Shown: one piece after another, positions 27,198 through 36,821 of the stretch
Layout: every line of letters begins with the position of its first letter
Position numbering within the stretch: the stretch's first letter is position 1
NCBI GenBank assembly: GCA_947628235.1
Contig: CANQZC010000003.1
Location: 1-64,000 of the forward strand
Origin: an uncultured Bacilli bacterium
GTDB lineage: Bacteria; Bacillota_I; Bacilli_A; RF39; UBA660
Length of the DNA stretch: 64,000 nucleotides
Direction: 5' to 3'
Notes under the pieces: model-generated
What the model was told of the DNA's origin: nothing
What the model saw: the letters and a program-made list of their open reading frames with translations, nothing else
The model's database searches: none
Made by a program: the position numbers and the translations under genes

Positions 27198-27389
27198 TTA
27201 TGCGGGTCTTATTGGAGGTTGAATTTTAAAACAAAGAGAGGTATAAAGAACTGCTATACATGAATATATTAAAGATGTGCATTTTACTAATTCATCGGAA
27301 ATACCTATAGTTGCTAAGATAATTGTTGTAAAGATATATACAGAAAATCCTATTACTATCATAAATAAAATTTTTATGTGAGTATTCAT
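27198..27389 (-). CDS. Membrane protein (63 aa)
   Basis: ATG after AAGGGAGGTGCTTT. Hydrophobic segments at about 6-27 and 36-55. First gene of the leftward membrane cluster, directly under a perfect promoter. Confidence 0.7.
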   Translation of the reverse strand: MNTHIKILFMIVIGFSVYIFTTIILATIGISDELVKCTSLIYSCIAVLYTSLCFKIQPPIRPA

Positions 27390-27415
27390 AAAGCACCTCC
27401 CTTTTCATTAATTAT

Positions 27416-27444
27416 ATTATATCACAAATAAGAAAAATTGTCAA
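27416..27444 (-). promoter_or_regulatory. Perfect consensus promoter of the leftward membrane cluster
   Basis: TTGACA (plus 27439-27444), 17 bp spacer, TATAAT (plus 27416-27421). Confidence 0.88.
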
Positions 27445-27573
27445 TAATAAATAATGCGGCAGCCCGTAATTTCTTATATCACTTAGCAAATATTATATGA
27501 AATTTCGGGGTAAAATTGAATAAAAATATCATTATATTTTTTACATATAATAGAAAAATTTTTCTCTTAGAGC

Positions 27574-27603
27574 TTGACAGTGTATTATACGATGTGTTAT
27601 AAT
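27574..27603 (+). promoter_or_regulatory. Promoter of the late (packaging/structural) operon
   Basis: TTGACA, 18 bp spacer, TATAAT. The leader holds two AAGGAG sequences (27614-27621 and 27637-27644); the second serves the first gene. Confidence 0.85.
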
Positions 27604-27649
27604 ATAAATATCAAAAGGAAGGAGTTTTCTGCGTTAAGAAAGGAGTTCT

Positions 27650-28750
27650 ATGTTAATATTATCTAATGATTTACAAACCGCAGAAGAACGCTCCGCCTAT
27701 GTCCAAGATTATCTGGATAAACATCCTCACGAATATCTCTCTCAAAGAGATTTATCTTATATAAGTGACTATATTTTAATGGTAAGCCAGAAAGATCAAA
27801 CTAAAAGAGAAAAACAATCAAATGCACCAATATTAACATATAATAGAGAATGTACTGTAAACAAACGGGAGAAGTCATTAGAAGAAATCGTATCTGGACT
27901 TGAAAACGGAGAAGACGGTTTATATGCCTTAATTAACAATGATAAAGATCAAAAACTGGATCATAAACAAAAATTAACAGAATGGGATTTTGAAAATATA
28001 CCTGGACTTAAAGAACAACAAGAAATTATTGATAAACTAGAAGAGCAGAAGAAAACTGCGACTGGTAGAAAACGTAGTAGTTTACAGAATCAAATTATTG
28101 AAACATATCAACAGATGTATGTTATCAAAAATAGTTATAGAAATCCATCAATTAAGAAGAAATCTAATGCTTATTTAAAGATATTTGCGCATCTCACCAT
28201 CCCAGAAGATGACGAAGATATTTATATTGATGAAAAAGGTTATGCGCGATCAAATGCGGCAGTCAGCCTTTTGAATCCCTCACACATATCATTTTTACTA
28301 AGAAACTATGTTCAGTTAAAAGAAGAAACTACAGATGACTTACAAAGTGATATGCGGTATATACTTATGGATTTAGAGAATTTAGTAGAAAAGGCATTAG
28401 AACATGATGAGTTATTATACAATCTTCTTATTTGGAAAATAGATGGTCTAAGTGTTAAAGAAATCCAAGAGAAAATGGACAGTCAGTTTGGGGAAATACA
28501 TAGCGAACCTTATTATAGTACGCTATGGCGGAAACGCATCCCTAAATTAATAGCAGAGCAAGCACAAAAAGATTATCTTATTTGGTATTATACTAATATT
28601 GAAAAGGGTAATTGGAAACGCTGCAGTAAATGCGGCGAGATAAAATTAGCACATCCTTTATTCTTTAGTAAGAATACAAATAAACAAGGATGGTATAGTC
28701 ATTGTAAAGACTGTAAAAATAAAAAAGATAATGATCAAAGGCCCGCATAG
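27650..28750 (+). CDS. Packaging-region protein with C-terminal zinc ribbon (366 aa)
   Basis: ATG after AAAGGAGTTCT. A long helical, charged protein; residues about 175-300 are mostly helices, and the C-terminus has a zinc ribbon CSKCG...HCKDC (about 330-357). Position directly before the terminase genes and the nucleic-acid-type ribbon suggest a terminase small subunit-like or regulatory role; not proven. A small terminator overlaps its stop. Confidence 0.65.
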   Translation: MLILSNDLQTAEERSAYVQDYLDKHPHEYLSQRDLSYISDYILMVSQKDQTKREKQSNAPILTYNRECTVNKREKSLEEIVSGLENGEDGLYALINNDKDQKLDHKQKLTEWDFENIPGLKEQQEIIDKLEEQKKTATGRKRSSLQNQIIETYQQMYVIKNSYRNPSIKKKSNAYLKIFAHLTIPEDDEDIYIDEKGYARSNAAVSLLNPSHISFLLRNYVQLKEETTDDLQSDMRYILMDLENLVEKALEHDELLYNLLIWKIDGLSVKEIQEKMDSQFGEIHSEPYYSTLWRKRIPKLIAEQAQKDYLIWYYTNIEKGNWKRCSKCGEIKLAHPLFFSKNTNKQGWYSHCKDCKNKKDNDQRPA

Positions 28751-28764
28751 ACGGGCTTTTCTCA
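28741..28764 (+). terminator. Terminator/attenuator after the first late gene
   Basis: GCCCG-CATAGA-CGGGC followed by TTTTCTC; partial read-through would set the ratio of first to later genes. Confidence 0.65.
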
Positions 28765-28779
28765 TATAAGGAGGTGTTT

Positions 28780-29976
28780 ATGGCAAGATTAGTTTGTACT
28801 AAATGCGGACGAGAAAAAGCAGAAACCGATTTTTTTAAAATGAAAGACGGAGAACGCTGTGACATGTGTAAGCAGTGTTTAACAATGCACATTGATAATA
28901 GAAAACCTGAAACATTTACTTGGATTCTTGAAAAATTTGATGTTCCATATATTGAGAAGAAATGGATAGAACTTAGTAATAAAATTTATTCAAAAAATCC
29001 GTCTAAATTTGGTCCGAGTTCTGTAATTGGACAATATATCCGTACCATGAATATGGTACAGTATGCGGACTATTGTTATGCGGATACGGATAGACTTAAT
29101 TTTAAAGATCAAAAAACCGAAGAAGACGCAGCCCGCAGACGAGCGCAGGCTGGCCGCAACGAAGAGTTTGAGCAAGAATTAAAAGGTAGGCTTGAAAGAG
29201 GGGAAATTAGTCAAGCTGAATATGATACTCTTACAACGACTAATATAGAAATAGAAGCAACCCCGCTTACTTTTGCAATGCCTGATACTAACGCTCAAGA
29301 AGATAAAATATTGTCAGAGTTAACAGAAGAAGATCAGTTATATCTGATTAATAAATGGGGAGCTCTTTATAAGCCTTCTGAATGGGTGCGGATGGAGCAG
29401 ACATATACCAGATATGCTAATGAATATGATATGAATGTTGACCGCGAAGAAACATTGAAGAAAATTTGTAAAGTATCTCTCAAACTGGATAACGCGGTTG
29501 ACAGTGGGGATATGACTGCCGCGAAGAACTATAATACAATGCTAGATACCCTCCGCAAATCCGCAGCCTTTACTGCCGCACAAAATAAAGAAGAAAAAGA
29601 TAAAGAACTCGATACCATTGGAGAGCTTGTAGCGTTATGTGAGCGCGATGGCGGTATTATAGAACAATTTCCTGTTAATCCAGATGAATATCCACAAGAT
29701 AAAATAGACTTTACTATTAAAGATTTAAAAGCATATAATTACAATCTTGTTGTTAATGAACTTGGCCTTGGCGATCTGATTGAATCTTATATGCAGAAAC
29801 TCGATCAAGCAGAGCAAGCTGATAATGATATGTTTGATGACTTAATCACAAATAAAGAAGAAGAAGCGGCACAAGAATTAACAGATGCGGAAGCCGCGGA
29901 GTTTCAAGAGTTTATGCTTGAACAAGAAATTGAGGATGAAGCTGATCGCCTTTTGGAGGAATTAGGAGGTGAATAA
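28780..29976 (+). CDS. Zinc-ribbon protein next to terminase, candidate small terminase (398 aa)
   Basis: ATG 28780 (MARLVCTKCG) is 3 nt after AAGGAGGTG, preferred to the ATG 6 bp upstream. N-terminal ribbon CTKCGREK...CDMCKQC (about 6-33), echoing the ribbon at the end of the previous gene, then long acidic helical regions. It overlaps the large terminase start (TAATG). Gene order supports a role in DNA recognition for packaging; homology is not recognised. Confidence 0.65.
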   Translation: MARLVCTKCGREKAETDFFKMKDGERCDMCKQCLTMHIDNRKPETFTWILEKFDVPYIEKKWIELSNKIYSKNPSKFGPSSVIGQYIRTMNMVQYADYCYADTDRLNFKDQKTEEDAARRRAQAGRNEEFEQELKGRLERGEISQAEYDTLTTTNIEIEATPLTFAMPDTNAQEDKILSELTEEDQLYLINKWGALYKPSEWVRMEQTYTRYANEYDMNVDREETLKKICKVSLKLDNAVDSGDMTAAKNYNTMLDTLRKSAAFTAAQNKEEKDKELDTIGELVALCERDGGIIEQFPVNPDEYPQDKIDFTIKDLKAYNYNLVVNELGLGDLIESYMQKLDQAEQADNDMFDDLITNKEEEAAQELTDAEAAEFQEFMLEQEIEDEADRLLEELGGE

Positions 29977-31742
29977 TGGCATTAGACAGTTTACTTTCTA
30001 TTGGAGAATCCAAGAAATCAGAATTAAAAGAGTTTGAAGAAAAGAAACAAAAGATTGAACAAAATTCAGAAAAATTGCGGCAGCTTATTGCGTATTGGAG
30101 AGTATATCCTGATCGTTTTATAGATTATTTGTGTAGTTTAAATCCGCATAACACTTTTCACTTTTTCTTTTATCAGCGTTTGTTTCTGCGGGTAGCTATG
30201 CGGCATCAGTATGTATATGCAACATTTGTTCGTGCATGGTCTAAATCATTTATGTCAGTTATGTGTTTAATGATTAAAGCTATTCTTTATCCAAGAGCAA
30301 AGTTGTTTGTTGTATCTGGTGGTAAGGAACAGTCTGCATCAATTCTTAGTTCTAAGGTCCAAGAAATCTGTGGGCTGATTCCCGCACTTGAGAAAGAAAT
30401 TATTTGGGATACTCGTGGTACAACAGCACGCACATCACAAACAAAAGATAGTGTTATTTATACATTTAAAAATGGTTCTACACTTGAAAATATTGCGGCA
30501 ACCGAGCGATCGAGAGGTCGTCGTTTTCAGGCTGGTTTGATGGAAGAGTGTGTAGGTATTGATCAGGAGATACTAAATAATGTAATACTCCCTACAATGA
30601 ACGTTAGTCGTATGGTTAATGGTAAGATTGATCCTAATGAAAAGTTAAATCAATCAAGTATCTTTGTTACAACTGCAGGATATAAAAACACATTTAGTTA
30701 TGAAAAACTGATTCAATTTCTTTGCCAGATGGCAGCTCGTCCAGACAATACCATGATTTTAGGTGGAACTTGGCGTGTTCCAATGGTCGAAGGTCTATTG
30801 GCTAAAGATTTTATTCGACAACTAAAAATGGACGGAACATATAATGAGGCATCATTTGAACGTGAGTATGAAAGTCAATGGACAGGTGACGTAGAATCCG
30901 CATTCTTTAATTCTGAAAAATTTGATAGGCTCCGCAAACTCAATCTTGCAGAAGTTAAGTATAATAATAAGACTAATGCTAAAGGCTATTATCTACTTGG
31001 TGTTGACGTTGGTAGGTTTGATTGTACTACTGAAATTATAGTAATTAAAGTTACTCCAAGTGCAACTGGGGTACCAACTAAACAAATAGTTAATATATAT
31101 ACTATTGATGCAGATAATTTTATTCTTCAAGCAGTAAAAATTAAACAAATATTTCGCCAATTTAAATGTCGTGCGGCGGTTGTTGATGGAAATGGTCTTG
31201 GAGCAGGTCTTATTGACCTCTTGGTAGTAGATACAACCGATCCAGATACAGGCGAAACACTTCCTGGTTGGGGAGTTATTAATGACGAAAAGAAAGATGA
31301 TGGGCGTTGGCGTTATAAGCAGCTACAAACTGCGGATACTATTTTAGATGCTTTATATATTATGAAAGCCAATGCTCCATTAAACTCTGAAATGTATGCT
31401 TATTGTCAATCTCAGATCACGAATGGTAAACTTCGTTTCTTAATCAACGAAAACATAGCTAAAGAAAAATTATTAAGTATGGAAAAAGGTAAAAAGATGA
31501 GTGCAATTCAGCGTGCGGAATACCTTAAACCTTACACCCAAACGTCTATTCTTAGAGATCAAATGTTAAATCTTGTTGAAGAAACAGAAGGTGTGAACAT
31601 TATTTTGAAGCAGTCCTCTCGCAAAATTCGCAAGGACAAATTTTCTGCTTTAATTTATGGTCTATATTATTGTAAATTAGAAGAGGAAAAACATGGAAAA
31701 CGCAAGAAGAGAAATATTGCGGACTGGATGTTTTTTAGCTAA
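29976..31742 (+). CDS. terL: Large terminase subunit
   Basis: 588 residues. ATPase: adenine/Walker A-like RAWSKS (86-91) and Walker B GLMEE (187-191), followed by the coupling motif VTTAG (about 231-235). RNase H-like nuclease: GVDVGRFD (Asp344), VVDGNGLG (Asp404) and the late Asp in KDKFSAL (about 560). It packages DNA into the prohead through the portal. TAATG coupling to the zinc-ribbon gene upstream. Confidence 0.94.
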   Translation: MALDSLLSIGESKKSELKEFEEKKQKIEQNSEKLRQLIAYWRVYPDRFIDYLCSLNPHNTFHFFFYQRLFLRVAMRHQYVYATFVRAWSKSFMSVMCLMIKAILYPRAKLFVVSGGKEQSASILSSKVQEICGLIPALEKEIIWDTRGTTARTSQTKDSVIYTFKNGSTLENIAATERSRGRRFQAGLMEECVGIDQEILNNVILPTMNVSRMVNGKIDPNEKLNQSSIFVTTAGYKNTFSYEKLIQFLCQMAARPDNTMILGGTWRVPMVEGLLAKDFIRQLKMDGTYNEASFEREYESQWTGDVESAFFNSEKFDRLRKLNLAEVKYNNKTNAKGYYLLGVDVGRFDCTTEIIVIKVTPSATGVPTKQIVNIYTIDADNFILQAVKIKQIFRQFKCRAAVVDGNGLGAGLIDLLVVDTTDPDTGETLPGWGVINDEKKDDGRWRYKQLQTADTILDALYIMKANAPLNSEMYAYCQSQITNGKLRFLINENIAKEKLLSMEKGKKMSAIQRAEYLKPYTQTSILRDQMLNLVEETEGVNIILKQSSRKIRKDKFSALIYGLYYCKLEEEKHGKRKKRNIADWMFFS

Positions 31743-31803
31743 AAATCTGGGTAAAAATGGATAATTTTAGTTGGTTATTTTTTATATATAATAGGTGATG
31801 TTT

Positions 31804-32160
31804 ATGCAAGCAAGTTCGTTAGAATGTAGAATACATGATGTTTTAAAAGAAGCGGATATTCCTTTTGCAGAAGAGTACACATTTGATGATCTTAAGAGTT
31901 CTTCTGGTAGAAGCCTCCGCTTTGACTTCGCAGTGTTTGACGACGCGGGACAGCTAGATTATTTAATTGAAGCACAGGGTGAGCAACACTATCATCCTGT
32001 TAAAAGATTTGGCGGAAGTCGCGGTTACCATCGTCAACAATATAATGATGATCTAAAACGCCGTTATTGCTTTGATCATAATATAAAGTTAATTGCAATT
32101 CCTTATTTTGATGAGGACAAGATTAATCCTGAATATATTATGCGGGCGGCAGGATATTAG
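31804..32160 (+). CDS. PD-(D/E)XK-type nuclease, possible intron-less homing or VSR-like enzyme (118 aa)
   Basis: Starts GTG 31795, ATG 31798 and ATG 31804 compete; AGGTGATG favours 31804. Motif pattern: a conserved Glu in LECRIHDVL, then LRFDFAVFDD and LIEAQGEQHYHP (Asp...ExQG-x-QH), then DDLKRRYCFDHNIKLIAIPY. This is the VSR-like/DUF-type endonuclease pattern. Inserted between terminase and portal, where free-standing nucleases are common, so homing activity is possible. Confidence 0.8.
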   Translation: MQASSLECRIHDVLKEADIPFAEEYTFDDLKSSSGRSLRFDFAVFDDAGQLDYLIEAQGEQHYHPVKRFGGSRGYHRQQYNDDLKRRYCFDHNIKLIAIPYFDEDKINPEYIMRAAGY

Positions 32161-32174
32161 AAGGAGGGACGTGT

Positions 32175-33779
32175 TTGGCTAATATCAGATCAAAAGCGGA
32201 GCGCAATTTCAGACTCGTCTCTTCAAATTCAGAGCAGCGCCCGCAAACTTTAGACTTTAATTCTATTACTGTAGATGGAAAACGTATTACTGATAATATT
32301 TCTGTTTTAACTAGTAGTATTAAAGATAAATATTCTCATCCTACTCTTGGAAAAATAACTAAAGATATGGTAACAAGAGCTTTACAAGAGCATGATGTAA
32401 AACAACTTAGAGTATTGTCAAATTTCTTTTTTGAGACAGATGGTATTTATTCACGGTTATGTCGTTATTTAGCTTATCTTTATAGATATGATTATTTTAT
32501 TACTCCAATTATTTTAGATGATAAAATCAAGGACAATAAAGTAATTGAAGGCTGGATGAAATCTGCGGCACTCTTGGATAGATGTAATCTTAAGAAAACA
32601 TTTGGTGATATAGCCTTAACAATCTTAAAAAATGGTTGCTACTATGGTTATATGATGGAAAATAAAGATGGCGTTTATCTCCAAGAACTACCAGCTGATT
32701 ATTGCCGTTCTCGATATAAGATGCGTGATACCTATGTAGTTGAATTTAATGTAAAGTATTTTGATGAATGCTTCAGAGATATACAATATCGCTTACGAGT
32801 TTTAAGACTATTTCCAAAAGAAATTCAAAGAGCTTATGTGGCTTTTAAGAAAGGTACGCTAAAACAAGATTATAATGGTGATGATCTTGGTTGGGTATTA
32901 CTTAATCCTGATCTTGGAGTTAAATTCGCTATTGGCGGTAATGGTGACGTACCTTTTTTTGCAGCTATCATTCCTGCTTTAATGGATTTAGATGAAGCTC
33001 AAGAACTTGACAAAGAAAAAATGAAGCAGCAACTTCTCCGCATTATTATTCAAAAGATGCCTATTGATAAAAATGGAGATTTGATTTTTGACCTAGATGA
33101 ATCAAGAGCACTTCATAATAATGCTGTTAAAATGTTAGGTAAAGCTATTGGTGTTAATGTCTTAACTACATTTGCGGACGTTGATGTTGCGGATATGTCT
33201 GATAAAAGTAATGTCTCATCTGTAGACCAGCTTGATAAGGTTGAACGTACAGTTTACAATGAAGCTGGTGTAAGTCAGATGCAATTCAATACTAGCGGTA
33301 ATTTAGCACTTGAAAAATCTATTGCTAACGATGAAGCCACAATGACTTCACTATTATTACAATTTGAGGCTTATGCAAATGCTTTATTAAAACCATTTAA
33401 TAAAAATCCTAAACGATTATTGTATAAGGTTCAGATGTTACCTACTACTATTTATAACTATAAAGATTTATCAAAGATATATAAAGAGCAAACACAAATA
33501 GGTTTCTCTAAATTACTTCCTCAAGTTGCTCTTGGACATTCGCAATTAGCTGTTATGTCTACTGCATACTTTGAGAATAAGTTAATGAATCTTGATGAAT
33601 TATTTGTTGCTCCACAAATGTCTTCAACTATGAGTAATAAAGATAACAATAATAATAATGCTAACCAAGAGAATGAAGAAGGTGGAGAACCATCGGCGGG
33701 AGAGGAAGGCGGACGTCCAGAATTACCCGAGGATGAAAAATCAGAAAAAACTATTCAGAACGAGGAAAGCGGGCAGTAA
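32175..33779 (+). CDS. Portal protein
   Basis: 534 residues from TTG 32175, 6 nt after AAGGAGGG. Assignment rests on position (between terminase and protease), size, the clip/stem-like helical region (ALMDLDEAQELDKEKMKQQL), a crown-like end, and SNVSSVDQLDKVERTVYNEAG, typical of phage portals. A Ser/Glu/Asn-rich tail (from about residue 488). It forms the dodecameric vertex for DNA entry. Confidence 0.85.
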   Translation: MANIRSKAERNFRLVSSNSEQRPQTLDFNSITVDGKRITDNISVLTSSIKDKYSHPTLGKITKDMVTRALQEHDVKQLRVLSNFFFETDGIYSRLCRYLAYLYRYDYFITPIILDDKIKDNKVIEGWMKSAALLDRCNLKKTFGDIALTILKNGCYYGYMMENKDGVYLQELPADYCRSRYKMRDTYVVEFNVKYFDECFRDIQYRLRVLRLFPKEIQRAYVAFKKGTLKQDYNGDDLGWVLLNPDLGVKFAIGGNGDVPFFAAIIPALMDLDEAQELDKEKMKQQLLRIIIQKMPIDKNGDLIFDLDESRALHNNAVKMLGKAIGVNVLTTFADVDVADMSDKSNVSSVDQLDKVERTVYNEAGVSQMQFNTSGNLALEKSIANDEATMTSLLLQFEAYANALLKPFNKNPKRLLYKVQMLPTTIYNYKDLSKIYKEQTQIGFSKLLPQVALGHSQLAVMSTAYFENKLMNLDELFVAPQMSSTMSNKDNNNNNANQENEEGGEPSAGEEGGRPELPEDEKSEKTIQNEESGQ

Positions 33780-35150
33780 ATGAATGGAAATCGTAGTGTA
33801 GCAACTATTGATGCACCTGAATTTATTAACGTTGAACCTTATAATCCGCTAATCTCTCAATGTGAAATCAAAGTTCTATATCTTGGAAAGAATCGTAATG
33901 GTTCTTATATTGATAAGAATACGGCTATTCAAATGGCTAATTCTTTACCAGGTTGCCCTATTGTAGGAGCCTATAGAAAAGATATTGATGATTTTGGTGA
34001 CCATGGTCATGTAATTCGCATCGAGGATGGAGAAATTAGTTTTAGCTGTAAAACAGTTCCTTATGGCTTTGTTGCTCCTAACGCGAAAATATGGTTCAAA
34101 AAGTTTATAGATACTGATGATTTTAATAACGAAATCGAACGTGAGTATCTAATGACACAAGGTTATCTTTGGACTGGACAATATGAAGAAGCACTTTCTG
34201 CTGTCCAAGAAGGCAAAGGACAGTCCATGGAACTTGATGAAGAAACTTTAGATGGAAAGTGGGCAGAAGATAATAATTCCGGTATGAGTTTTTTCATTAT
34301 AAATGACGCAATTTTTTCTAAATTGTGTATTCTCGGTGACGACGTAGAACCTTGTTTTGAGGGTGCGTCAGTCACAGCTCCAGACGTAAGCAAGAACTTT
34401 ACGAAAGACCCAGAGTTTGCTCAGACTCTATTTACGATGCTTACAGAGTTGAAAGACGCACTAGATAAAGAAGGAGGGTCGCAAGTGGATAAATATGAAT
34501 TAGAAGATATCAATGAAGCTACTGAAGATGCTATTGAAGAAACTGAACATGTAGCTGATAACGCAGAAGATACCGCAACAGATGTAGATACTACATCTGA
34601 AGAATCTGCGGACGAAGAAGCAGAAACTCTAATTGATACTGATGAATCCGATGACGCGGCAGATGATGATAATGCGGTCGCCACTTTGTCACTAGAAGCT
34701 GAAGCCACTGACCTAGGTGATAACGATGTCAATGATGCGGCTAATGATACAGATAGTGACGATATTTCCCGTCGTTTAATCCCACGTCTTGATATGACTG
34801 TTGAAGAAGCTGCGGATGAGCTTGAAAACCTTCGCGCAGAGGTCCAGAGCCTTCGTGACTTCAAACTTTCTATTGAAAATCAACAGAAAGACGCGTTGAT
34901 TAATAAATTTTATATGCTTAGTGATGAAGACAAGGCAAATATCATTGAGCACAAAGAAGAGTACAGTCTTAAAGAACTTGAGGCGCAGTTATCAGTACTT
35001 TATGTACAGAAGAACGTAGATTTTAATGCGGATGAAAGTAATGATGAAGATAGCGATAATGCCGATCCTATTCTACAGTTCAGCTTAGAAGATACTGAAA
35101 CAAGTGTTCCCGCTATTGTTGGTGCTCTTCGTAAAACGGTACATGAGTAA
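33780..35150 (+). CDS. Prohead protease fused to scaffold-like region
   Basis: 456 residues. Residues 1-215 look like a capsid maturation protease: a Ser/His-type fold with GHVIRIED, FSCKTVPYGFVAP, and GKGQSMELDEET motifs seen in Gram-positive phage protease/scaffold proteins. Residues 235-345 are a very acidic low-complexity stretch, and the C-terminus (about 345-456) has a coiled coil (ENLRAEVQSLRDFKL), as in scaffolds. The catalytic residues are not assigned with certainty. Confidence 0.75.
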   Translation: MNGNRSVATIDAPEFINVEPYNPLISQCEIKVLYLGKNRNGSYIDKNTAIQMANSLPGCPIVGAYRKDIDDFGDHGHVIRIEDGEISFSCKTVPYGFVAPNAKIWFKKFIDTDDFNNEIEREYLMTQGYLWTGQYEEALSAVQEGKGQSMELDEETLDGKWAEDNNSGMSFFIINDAIFSKLCILGDDVEPCFEGASVTAPDVSKNFTKDPEFAQTLFTMLTELKDALDKEGGSQVDKYELEDINEATEDAIEETEHVADNAEDTATDVDTTSEESADEEAETLIDTDESDDAADDDNAVATLSLEAEATDLGDNDVNDAANDTDSDDISRRLIPRLDMTVEEAADELENLRAEVQSLRDFKLSIENQQKDALINKFYMLSDEDKANIIEHKEEYSLKELEAQLSVLYVQKNVDFNADESNDEDSDNADPILQFSLEDTETSVPAIVGALRKTVHE

Positions 35151-35173
35151 TACAGAAGGAGGAATAAGCTGAT

Positions 35174-35677
35174 ATGTCTGTAACAATTAAACGCGATGGC
35201 TATGGACAGGTTGAACCAAATCATCTATCTGCTCCACGTAACGGCCAAGTTTATGCACAGCTTCCTGCTAACTCTGCTATTGATGTACTAGAGAATGGTG
35301 TGTTCGTAAAATATGACTATGAAAATGGCGAGTGTAACTTCACTGGCGACGGCGAATGGATGCTAGTCTTCAATGAAGAAAAACTCTATGACGAGCGCAA
35401 GCAAATGCACAAGGATTATGCACAGAAGAAGACAGATGCTTATGACGGCGTAATCGTCCCTCGTGTATTCCGTGTACAGCCTGGTGATATTTACACTACT
35501 AACATGGTCAAAGAAGCCGACTACAATAAGGGTGATGATCTAAAGGTCGGCGAACAGGGCGTGCTAGAATCTGGTACATCTACAGAAGCTCCTGGCTTTA
35601 AGGTAGTAGCTGAAACTACAATGCCTGATGGTCAGCCAGCTGTTAAAATTCAAGTTGTTCCTGTAGCGTCTGCTTAA
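35174..35677 (+). CDS. Probable head decoration protein (167 aa)
   Basis: ATG after AAGGAGGAATAAGCTGAT. Beta-rich with acidic loops; the segment PGFKVVAETTMPDGQPAVKIQV recalls capsid-stabilising proteins. Codon use switches here to a highly expressed pattern shared with the capsid gene next to it. Assignment is by position and expression signals. Confidence 0.65.
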   Translation: MSVTIKRDGYGQVEPNHLSAPRNGQVYAQLPANSAIDVLENGVFVKYDYENGECNFTGDGEWMLVFNEEKLYDERKQMHKDYAQKKTDAYDGVIVPRVFRVQPGDIYTTNMVKEADYNKGDDLKVGEQGVLESGTSTEAPGFKVVAETTMPDGQPAVKIQVVPVASA

Positions 35678-35697
35678 TTTGAAAGGAGGAAAGTATA

Positions 35698-36738
35698 ATG
35701 GAATTTAAAGATCTAGTACAACTAGCAAAGATTGCTGCTCGTAATGATACTTCTACTCCAGTTGCTTACTCCTACGGAGACGAGAAATTCTCTCTAAGTC
35801 AGGTTAACGCAGCTCTTATGGAGGAACTAAATAGTCTTGCTAAGGACTATGCGACTTATCGTGAAAATAAAAATGTTATCTTCCGTCTAATTGAGGAAGT
35901 TATTGAGGACGTACTACCCACTCAGGTAGAGCAAATGTACGAGCAATTTGCGGACGTTCGTCGTGTTGCACAAGGTGACAAGGCCATCTTCCGTCAACGT
36001 ATCAGTGATACTGCTCGCGAACGTGCTAAGAAACTATTCGTGACCCGTGTTGGTCTAGCTGGCCGTTATGAAACATTCATGCTAGATGGACGTGAGTTAG
36101 AAGTTGGCACAAGCGCAATCGGTGGTGCGGCTCGCATCGGCTTTGAGGAAATGCTTGATGGCCGCATTCAGTTCTCCGAACTAACAGAGATCGTTCTTGA
36201 AGGTATGAACGAATATATCTACAAGGAGATTGCAAAGGCTTTTGTTGCTATGGCAGAAAATGTACCTGAGGTACAAATGGCTACAGAGGCTGGGTTTGAT
36301 GAAGAGACAATGGATGAACTTCTAACTATCTCTGATTCTTATGGTCACTCTGCTATTTATTGTACACAGGAATTTGCTGCAAAAATGAAGCCAGCAGAAG
36401 GTTGGGCTTCTGGTGACATTAAGGATACTCTATGGCGTGATGGTTATCTTGGATTCTATAAGGGCCATGACGTTATTATCCTTCCACAGTCTATGGTTGA
36501 TATTACCAACAAGGAAAAGGTAATTGATCCTGCTCTTGCTTTCATTATTCCTGCTGGACGTGAAAAGCCAGTCAAGCTAGTCTTTGAAGGCTCTGCTTGT
36601 GTCCGCGAAGTCGAGGACAACGATGATTGGTCTCGTGACTTCCAGACATATCAGAAGTTTGGTATTGCTACTATTGCTTCTAACTGGATGTGCGTTTACA
36701 AGAATACAAATCTTAAGACTCAAACTCGTGGAGAGTAA
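35698..36738 (+). CDS. Major capsid protein (HK97 fold)
   Basis: 346 residues, start ATG after AAAGGAGGAAAGTATA. Long N-terminal helices (the E-loop/N-arm region), a central P-domain-like part, and A-domain signature near the C-terminus (FIIPAGREKPVKLVFEG, then DDWSRDFQTYQKFGIA). Codon choice (CTA/CTT Leu, CGT Arg, GCT Ala) is that of a highly expressed gene and TGCGG words are rarer here. A terminator follows. Confidence 0.88.
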   Translation: MEFKDLVQLAKIAARNDTSTPVAYSYGDEKFSLSQVNAALMEELNSLAKDYATYRENKNVIFRLIEEVIEDVLPTQVEQMYEQFADVRRVAQGDKAIFRQRISDTARERAKKLFVTRVGLAGRYETFMLDGRELEVGTSAIGGAARIGFEEMLDGRIQFSELTEIVLEGMNEYIYKEIAKAFVAMAENVPEVQMATEAGFDEETMDELLTISDSYGHSAIYCTQEFAAKMKPAEGWASGDIKDTLWRDGYLGFYKGHDVIILPQSMVDITNKEKVIDPALAFIIPAGREKPVKLVFEGSACVREVEDNDDWSRDFQTYQKFGIATIASNWMCVYKNTNLKTQTRGE

Positions 36739-36760
36739 TTTAGCTTAAGATACAACAAAT

Positions 36761-36801
36761 ATGGGTAGGGCGACTACAAAATAGTTGCCCTACCTATTTT
36801 A
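36761..36801 (+). terminator. Terminator after the capsid gene
   Basis: GGTAGGGCGACT / AGTTGCCCTACC arms, then TATTTT. It would raise capsid mRNA relative to downstream genes. Confidence 0.85.
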
Positions 36802-36821
36802 AGAGTTACAAGGAGAAATAA

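Noticed and set aside
34421-34864. 147-codon Ser-rich leftward frame
   Set aside because: Mirror of the acidic scaffold-like stretch (Asp/Glu codons read as Ser/Val on the reverse).
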